Shown here in pieces: positions 59,000 through 64,000 of a stretch of DNA of 64,000 bases. Every line of letters begins with the position of its first letter. Position 1 is the stretch's first letter. The stretch lies in contig CALDGX010000006.1 of NCBI GenBank assembly GCA_937941715.1, positions 20,011 through 84,010 on the forward strand, given 5' to 3'. The stretch comes from an uncultured Chloracidobacterium sp. (GTDB lineage Bacteria > Acidobacteriota > Blastocatellia > Pyrinomonadales > Pyrinomonadaceae). Position numbers and translations under genes: made by a program. Under the pieces are notes generated by a model. That model saw nothing but the letters and a program-made list of their open reading frames with translations, searched no databases and was not told the DNA's origin.

Positions 59000-59536
59000 C
59001 TACCATTTTGCGGTCAGTTTTCGCTTCATAGCCTGATTAGGATCCCAACGCCTCACATCGCTGTTGTCATCGACGGCAGCGAGAATATCGGCGATCTCAC
59101 ACCTCGTTACCGGATGTATTAGATGCGGGGCGATCTCGGCAAGCGGACACAGCACGAACTTTCTCAAATGCAGACGCGGGTGGGGAAGCGTGAGAAACGG
59201 CGTATCCACTACCAAATTACCAAAAGTGAGAATGTCGAGGTCGATCGTACGCGAGGCTTTTACGGATTTGTCTTTGCGGTCCAATAGATATTCGATCCGC
59301 AATAGCCGAGCCATCATCTGCGTCGGGCTTATGTCGGTCACACGTACCTCGGCGGCCATATTCAGAAATTTATTATCGGTATCGAGATCGATCGGTTGGG
59401 TTTCGTAGATCGCAGACAGCCGCTGCACGACAAAACTCGCTTCCAAAAGGCCGCGGACAGCCAGTAACAGGTTGCCGGCGCGGTCACCCAAGTTTGACCC
59501 AAGGCCAATATATGCTGTCGTGTATTCGGATTGCAT
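59000..59536 (-). CDS. folK: 2-amino-4-hydroxy-6-hydroxymethyldihydropteridine diphosphokinase
   Basis: Transfers pyrophosphate from ATP to the pterin in folate synthesis. Seen: YIGLGSNLGDRAGNLLLAV, a VVQRLSAIYETQPI strand, LDRKDKSVKASRTIDLDILTFGN and TLPHPRLHLRKFVLCPLAEIAP, the standard HPPK set. 178 residues, normal. It is the first gene of folK-panB-panC, separated from panB by 38 bases. The linked pathways share methylene-tetrahydrofolate. Confidence 0.95.
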   Translation of the reverse strand: MQSEYTTAYIGLGSNLGDRAGNLLLAVRGLLEASFVVQRLSAIYETQPIDLDTDNKFLNMAAEVRVTDISPTQMMARLLRIEYLLDRKDKSVKASRTIDLDILTFGNLVVDTPFLTLPHPRLHLRKFVLCPLAEIAPHLIHPVTRCEIADILAAVDDNSDVRRWDPNQAMKRKLTAKW

Positions 59537-59871
59537 CGATTATGCTATTAAGTAGATAGATCAAACCGAATCACTTGTCAAAGCACGCGGCAGTTCGTTT
59601 TTTGGCCGTGTCGAACATTTGTTTTCCCCGGAATCGTTTCTGCCAGATCCTAAATGACCAGTGTGAATTTGCGCCGGTCAACACGGGACCGAATTTTGAG
59701 GTCCGAATTACGCTATTTCGGCAGTTGCGGTTTGCCGCCGCGAATTTACTTTTTACCCGATTCAATGATTCAATATGACTGTTGAAATAGTTAATCCAGC
59801 AATGCCGTGCTCGGTTGGCATTCGGGCGGAAAATGCGTCTCCGTCTTTAGAAAATTGCACGCCAAACACTG
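59537..59871. other. 335-base region without a confident gene
   Basis: Shared upstream region of divergent folK and the AlbA_2 gene. It holds a perfect tandem eight-base repeat, GATTCAAT twice (59759-59774), directly followed by an ATG (59775) that opens a 44-codon ORF ending at 59909 inside the next gene in another frame. That ORF has no ribosome-binding site. No promoter is clear. Confidence 0.5.
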
Positions 59872-61167
59872 ATGCCGCGAAGAAAATTTCGTCACAGCCA
59901 GCGTTTTGACTCACCGAGCGATCATTCCTTTCAGGAATATCTCGTAAATCAACCGGCCCAGTCCACGACCCGAACTGAACTGCTACGCCTCATTCGTGGC
60001 GGCGAAGACACGTATTTGGAACTCAAGGTCAAGCTTTCGAACAGCGAACGCATCGCACAGGGAATCGTCGCCATCGCGAACACCGACGGCGGAACTATTA
60101 TCTTCGGCGTAAACGACCAATTGCGGATAGAGGGCGTAGCAAATCCTGAATGGGTCCAGGCCGAGCTAACAAGGATCTGCCGGGAAGAGATCGTGCCGCC
60201 GGTTGTGCCGTTGATCGATACGATCGCATTTGACAGCGGGAAGCGGATCGTCGCACTGGACATCGATGGCAAACGTCGGCCGTACCGCACCCGTGACGGC
60301 AGATTCTATATGCGCCTCGGGGCTGAGAAGCGCGAAGTTTCGCGCGACGAACTTTCGAACTGGCTCGACGAACTACGTCCGCTCGGGTTTGAAAATATCC
60401 CACTTCAAACCGTGACCGAGAGTGATTTTGACGACGCGTTGCTATGGAGTTTTGCAAGCGGATTCGATGATAACGCGCCAAACATCAACCTGTATCAGAC
60501 CAGCGATTTTTTGCGCAAGGACCTGTTGCTAGCCGTCGGCAACGTTGACGAATTCTTCCCGACCGTCGCCGCTGTTCTGCTTTTTGGCAAGGACGACCGT
60601 GTGCCCGAACTGCTGCCGCGCTCAAACATCACGGTCGCAAGGTTTTCAGGCGACAACGGCAACGCCCAGTTGATAGAGGCCGTCGAACTCAAGGGCAATA
60701 TGCATACGCAGTTCGAAGGAATAATGGCGTTTATCAGCAGATATTGCGATCTGGCGAAGGAACGTCCGAAACGAAAGCTCGAACTCGTCGGCGATCCGGT
60801 CGTTCGGCCCCGTTCGCATTATCACTATTATTCGGTGGCCGAAGCTGTAATAAATGCTCTGATCCATCGCGACCTCGCACTACGTGAGATAAGGACACGC
60901 ATAAATATCTATGACAGTTCGATCGAGTTCATAAACCCGCGGCGGACCAATGGTTTTTCGCCGCCGGCATCACGGGCGATACGGTACGGCATTACGCAGC
61001 GGCTCAATCCGCAGATCGCAGCGATCTTTACACGACGCGAATACGGAATAAATGCGCCGCATGGCGGTTTGCCGATGATCCTTCGGCAATCCAAGCGATT
61101 CTCTGGTCGCAAACCCGAGATCTACCTCGCAAATGATGAATTCAAGATAAAGATCTTTGCCGCGTGA
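59872..61167 (+). CDS. AlbA_2 (Schlafen-type) domain protein with C-terminal ATPase-like domain
   Basis: A 431-residue protein. Seen: an N-terminal AlbA_2 domain (YLELKVKLSNSERIAQGIVAIANTDGGTIIFGVND), the region LPRSNITVARFSGDN, and a C-terminal HATPase_c_4-type block with VAEAVINALIHRDL. The last motif is typical of this family's C-terminal GHKL-type domain. Known: these proteins are annotated as transcriptional regulators or ATP-binding proteins, and their activity is largely unproven; some relatives occur near defence genes. There is no winged helix at the end, which many relatives have. It overlaps the next gene by four bases. Start ATG 59872 has a poor ribosome-binding site. Confidence 0.82.
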   Translation: MPRRKFRHSQRFDSPSDHSFQEYLVNQPAQSTTRTELLRLIRGGEDTYLELKVKLSNSERIAQGIVAIANTDGGTIIFGVNDQLRIEGVANPEWVQAELTRICREEIVPPVVPLIDTIAFDSGKRIVALDIDGKRRPYRTRDGRFYMRLGAEKREVSRDELSNWLDELRPLGFENIPLQTVTESDFDDALLWSFASGFDDNAPNINLYQTSDFLRKDLLLAVGNVDEFFPTVAAVLLFGKDDRVPELLPRSNITVARFSGDNGNAQLIEAVELKGNMHTQFEGIMAFISRYCDLAKERPKRKLELVGDPVVRPRSHYHYYSVAEAVINALIHRDLALREIRTRINIYDSSIEFINPRRTNGFSPPASRAIRYGITQRLNPQIAAIFTRREYGINAPHGGLPMILRQSKRFSGRKPEIYLANDEFKIKIFAA

Positions 61168-62471
61168 TCCGACCGATGAACGAAGACAGAAAGCCGATAG
61201 CTTTGGCGGAAAATGTTTCATTGTCGAACAGGGCCGCGGCGCTGATCTCGCTGGCCGCCGGGATAATATACTTCCTTTCTAACCCTAAGCCTCAAAGTTA
61301 TTACGACTACACTTTTCGGGTCGCGGCTCAACTCCTGGCAGGGAAAGCAGGTTTTAGCGAACCGCAGCCATCCTGGCTCAACGAATTTGTTCCGTTCGAG
61401 GGGTTCTATTACTCGGTATTTCCGCTCGGGGCCGTCGTTTCGATGATCCCGGCGGCGGTCCTGAAATACATCGGCCTTATTTCGGGATCACCCGGCAGCG
61501 TTATCGCGTCTGTTCAATCGGTTGCGATATGCTTTTTACTGCTCAAGATCGCGTCGCGCTATGACGTGTCGATAACTCGACAGGCCGCTCTGGCAGTGTC
61601 GATCCTGTTCGGAACGTTTATGTGGACAAACCTGACATTTGCCGGTGCTTGGCAACTCGCACTTGGATTTGCAATGGTGGGGCAACTCGGTGCGATATAT
61701 TTTACGGTGTATGACCGCAGGCCTTTGCTCGCCGGACTTTTCTTCGCTCTTGCGTTTGGAAATAGAACAGAGAATTTACTTACCGCGCCGATATTCTTCT
61801 ACCTTTTGAGCCGTGATGGACCCGGTTTCGGATTTTCTGCCGGCATGGATATCGGCCCGTCTCGGACGCGGGCCGAAAATGATCCCGACCCGCGAGCCGT
61901 TCCGGCCCGATGGCGCCGTTTGGCATTGTTCTGTGTGGTCCCGTTTGTTCTCGGTACGGCCACGCTTGCCTACAACTACCTGCGTTTTCACTCGTTTGTC
62001 GACTTTGGCTACGCACGAATTCCGGGCGTACTTCAGGAACCTTGGTATGATCATGGGATATTTTCGACATACTATCTTTCAAGGCAGGCGTGGGAAATGT
62101 TGTTCAAGATGTGGAACGTAAAGACCGCCTTTCCATATCTCGTGCCCGACGGATTCAGCAGTTCGATATTATTCAGCAGCCCGTTCCTTTTGCTTGCCTT
62201 TCGTTTCGGGGCCCGTGATCGCTGGCTAAAATATGCGTCGTGGTTAGCTGTTGTCGTATTGACATTCCTGCTCTGGATCCACGGCAATTCGGGCGGATGG
62301 CAGTTTGGTTATCGGTACGCGATGATCCTGCTGCCGTGGGTATTTGTCATTATGCTCGAGTCGATGCCCAAACGCGTTTCGCCCGGCGAATGGGTACTTT
62401 TCATTTATTCGATCATGATGAATCTATATGCGACCTGGCTGTTTCACTGGACCGAGTATTTGAAACCTTGA
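61164..62471 (+). CDS. Polytopic membrane protein, possibly a GT-C-type glycosyltransferase
   Basis: A 435-residue protein with nine or ten hydrophobic segments. Seen: SYYDYTFRVAAQLLAGKAGF followed by a periplasmic-type loop with EFVPFEGFYYSVFPLGAV, and a late HGNSGGWQFGYRYAMILLPWVFVIML. Tyr/Phe-rich loops after a Q-S-Y-Y-D-Y motif occur in membrane glycosyltransferases of the GT39/GT83 group, but the usual D-E or E-x-D acidic loop is not seen, so the call is tentative. GTG 61164 overlaps the AlbA_2 stop (GTGA); ATG 61176 is an alternative. Confidence 0.65.
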   Translation: MIRPMNEDRKPIALAENVSLSNRAAALISLAAGIIYFLSNPKPQSYYDYTFRVAAQLLAGKAGFSEPQPSWLNEFVPFEGFYYSVFPLGAVVSMIPAAVLKYIGLISGSPGSVIASVQSVAICFLLLKIASRYDVSITRQAALAVSILFGTFMWTNLTFAGAWQLALGFAMVGQLGAIYFTVYDRRPLLAGLFFALAFGNRTENLLTAPIFFYLLSRDGPGFGFSAGMDIGPSRTRAENDPDPRAVPARWRRLALFCVVPFVLGTATLAYNYLRFHSFVDFGYARIPGVLQEPWYDHGIFSTYYLSRQAWEMLFKMWNVKTAFPYLVPDGFSSSILFSSPFLLLAFRFGARDRWLKYASWLAVVVLTFLLWIHGNSGGWQFGYRYAMILLPWVFVIMLESMPKRVSPGEWVLFIYSIMMNLYATWLFHWTEYLKP

Positions 62472-62478
62472 CCCGGCA

Positions 62479-63753
62479 ATGCTAATTGACCTTTCCCCCC
62501 TGCGAACCTCTCGCGATTACCGGCTCCTGTTTTTTGGCCAGTTGGTGTCGTTTTTCGGGTCGATGATGACATTCATCGTCGTGCCTTGGCAGATGTTTCA
62601 GCTTACCGGGTCGTCGGCGATGGTCGGGTACATTTATCTGGCGGAATTCGTGCCGATGGTCGTGCTGGCGTTTGTCGGCGGGGCGATGGCGGATTTTCTG
62701 GACAAGCGGAAAATGCTGCGGCTGACGGAGATCGGGCAAACGGCCGTGACGGCGATCCTGCTGGCGAATTCGCTGCTGCCGAGGCCGCAGATCTGGGTTC
62801 TGTTTGTGGCGGTCGCGTTGCATGCGGGGCTGGCGGCACTTCAAAGGCCCGCATTCGAATCCTTCATCCAAAAAGTGATACCGGCTGAGATGATGTCCGC
62901 TGTGATGGCGCTCAACTCGATCCGCTACAGCGTCGGAGCGATCATCAGCCCGGCCGTCGCGGGGCTCATTGCGACGCAGTTCAACGCTTCGATCGCGTAT
63001 ACGATCGACCTGGTCACATTCGTCGCGTCGCTGATCGCGGTGTTCATGATCAGGTTCGTGCCGCCGCCGGAGAATGCCGAGAAGCCGAGTTTTCAATCGA
63101 TAAAACGTGCGTGGAAATACGCGTTCAGCCGCCAGGAACTGGTCGGAACGTACTTTATCGATATCGCGGCGATGTTCTTTGCGATGCCGCAGGCACTCTA
63201 TCCCGCACTCGCCGTGATCTACGGCGACAAATACGTCGGCTTCTTCCCGGCAGCGATCGCGTCGGGAGCTTTGATCGCGAGCCTGACCTCGGGCTGGACC
63301 CGCAAAATTCACAGGCACGGCCTGATGGTGACGATCGCGGCCGTGTTGTGGGGCGTCGCGATCGCATTTTTCGGGCTGGTCGATTCGCTGGTGCCGGCGC
63401 TCTTGTTTCTGGGGGCGGCTGGATTCTTTGACATGATCTCGGGCATCTTTCGCGGCTCGATCTGGAATCAGACGATCCCAAATTACCTTCGCGGACGCCT
63501 CGCGAGCATCGAAATGATGAGCTATCTCACCGGCCCGATGCTCGGCAGTGCTAAAATGGGTATCGTCGCAGAGAAGTTCGGCGTCAAGACGGCATTGGTC
63601 AGCGGCGGCGTACTTTGTGTCGTTGCCGTGATCGGAGCCGCGGTCTTCCTGCCGAAATTCGCAACCTACGACGGCCGCGAGGGCGTCAAAAAACGCGAGA
63701 TCGAAGAGGCGGAACGGGCGGAGATGCTGAGGGTTTCAGAATCGGAGTTTTAA
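62479..63753 (+). CDS. MFS transporter (EntS/YfiS-like)
   Basis: A 424-residue major-facilitator protein with twelve predicted helices. Seen: SRDYRLLFFGQLVSFFGSMMTFIVVPWQMFQLTGSSAMVG at the start, GGAMADFLDKRKMLRLTEIGQ (the loop 2-3 motif D-x-x-x-R-R/K), and AALQRPAFESFIQKVIP. This is the exporter branch to which EntS belongs; no substrate can be assigned. The codons differ somewhat from its neighbours, with more CTG and GCG. A new gene starts two bases after its stop. Confidence 0.87.
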   Translation: MLIDLSPLRTSRDYRLLFFGQLVSFFGSMMTFIVVPWQMFQLTGSSAMVGYIYLAEFVPMVVLAFVGGAMADFLDKRKMLRLTEIGQTAVTAILLANSLLPRPQIWVLFVAVALHAGLAALQRPAFESFIQKVIPAEMMSAVMALNSIRYSVGAIISPAVAGLIATQFNASIAYTIDLVTFVASLIAVFMIRFVPPPENAEKPSFQSIKRAWKYAFSRQELVGTYFIDIAAMFFAMPQALYPALAVIYGDKYVGFFPAAIASGALIASLTSGWTRKIHRHGLMVTIAAVLWGVAIAFFGLVDSLVPALLFLGAAGFFDMISGIFRGSIWNQTIPNYLRGRLASIEMMSYLTGPMLGSAKMGIVAEKFGVKTALVSGGVLCVVAVIGAAVFLPKFATYDGREGVKKREIEEAERAEMLRVSESEF

Positions 63754-63755
63754 CT

Positions 63756-64000
63756 ATGGCAATTGTACGTAAAAGACAGATCGAGAATCTCGAACAGATG
63801 AGCGGCGAGCAGCTTGAGGCGTTTTTGGACCTGATGCCGGCGAGGCAGGAATCGGTGAGCCAGATGCTCGATTACGTCGAGGACGAACTCTACGAGACCG
63901 AGTGCGATCACAGTCTGCGGCACTCGATGCGGTTCATGATGAAGAACGGTCTCGATTTCCCCAAACTCACCAACTGGCTCAACGAAAACGGCGGCTATTG
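63756..64000 (+). CDS. DUF2695-like protein, truncated by the window edge
   Basis: An open frame from ATG 63756 that reaches the end of the window after 81 codons. Seen: a helical Gln/Glu-rich front part (KRQIENLEQMSGEQLEAFLD), then CDHSLRHSMRFMMKNGLDFPKLTNWLNENGGY and the first two bases of the next codon, TG, which fit a cysteine. From memory, DUF2695 has C-D-H-T-L-R ... W-L-x-E-x-G-G-Y-C-D-C-E-V-L, a close match. The family may bind metal through these cysteines. It overlaps nothing and may be co-transcribed with the transporter. Confidence 0.7.
   Translation, partial: MAIVRKRQIENLEQMSGEQLEAFLDLMPARQESVSQMLDYVEDELYETECDHSLRHSMRFMMKNGLDFPKLTNWLNENGGY

Noticed and set aside
59775..59909. 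A 44-codon frame after the GATTCAAT repeat.
   Set aside because: No ribosome-binding site, overlap with the next gene in another frame, and no recognisable pattern. Noted only with the region.

Overview
The window looks like a chromosomal segment of an environmental, diderm bacterium, most likely an Acidobacteriota of the Blastocatellia/Pyrinomonadales type. This is inferred from protein style, not from a marker gene: a secreted protein ending in D-x-D-x-D-G repeats followed by 'AVFRPSNGTWY'-like strands, another with a C-terminal carboxypeptidase-regulatory-like domain, many small Sec-exported proteins of unknown function, a tail-extended ribosomal protein S1, and a mid-50s GC content. I see no rRNA, tRNA, CRISPR array, insertion sequence or prophage. 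Genes are dense and nearly all intact; the last one runs off the right edge.

Layout. 54-11531 is mostly + strand housekeeping: suhB, accD, a DinB-fold protein, folC, gpmA, a secreted protein, a DUF4197 protein, a YeiH-type transporter and uvrA. The exception is a large secreted repeat protein on the - strand at 830-2719. 11621-15801 is an accessory block of eight small secreted proteins, all on the - strand, in three units separated by hairpin terminators. It contains three divergent paralogues and two proteins resembling periplasmic lysozyme-inhibitor folds. 15977-18622 carries mrp, an A-type Fe-S carrier (erpA-like) and an NlpC/P60 hydrolase. 19391-21346 is a large secreted protein with an upstream mini-ORF. 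21406-27593 (- strand) holds accC, three small membrane or unknown genes, greA, pfkA with a striking palindrome over its start region, and a C-terminal processing protease. 27716-32063 (+) is a tightly overlapping run: glycosyltransferase, pdxJ, uracil-DNA glycosylase, ygfZ, a small protein and a YpdA-type reductase.

32190-36930 has a secreted repeat protein divergent from a histidine kinase/response regulator pair, then a hemolysin-III family protein. 36990-43923 has malic enzyme, a LexA-like protein that has lost both autocleavage residues, hflX, a 7TM-HD phosphodiesterase (PgpH type, expected to act on c-di-AMP) and a membrane protein. 43920-48401 (-) is rpsA, HU/IHF and HIT, plus pilT. 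48701-53397 has a prolyl oligopeptidase and a GGDEF/EAL protein behind a near-consensus sigma-54 promoter. 53409-59536 has a DciA-like gene, gatC, a lipoprotein, gatA, maf, a cysteine-less thioredoxin-fold protein, and panC, panB and folK. 59872-64000 has an AlbA_2 protein, a polytopic membrane protein, an MFS transporter and the start of a DUF2695-like gene.

Connections. Fatty-acid synthesis (accC, accD), folate and pantothenate synthesis (folC, folK, panB, panC), glycolysis (pfkA, gpmA), Fe-S handling (mrp, erpA, ygfZ) and two second-messenger systems (PgpH, GGDEF/EAL) are represented, but mostly as scattered single genes. The least understood content is the secreted-protein block at 11.6-15.8 kb. 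No complete, obviously new defence or biosynthetic system is visible. The strongest unusual signals are the secreted block, the catalytically dead LexA homologue, the nested palindrome at pfkA, and the sigma-54 promoter in front of a GGDEF/EAL protein with a degenerate cyclase motif.
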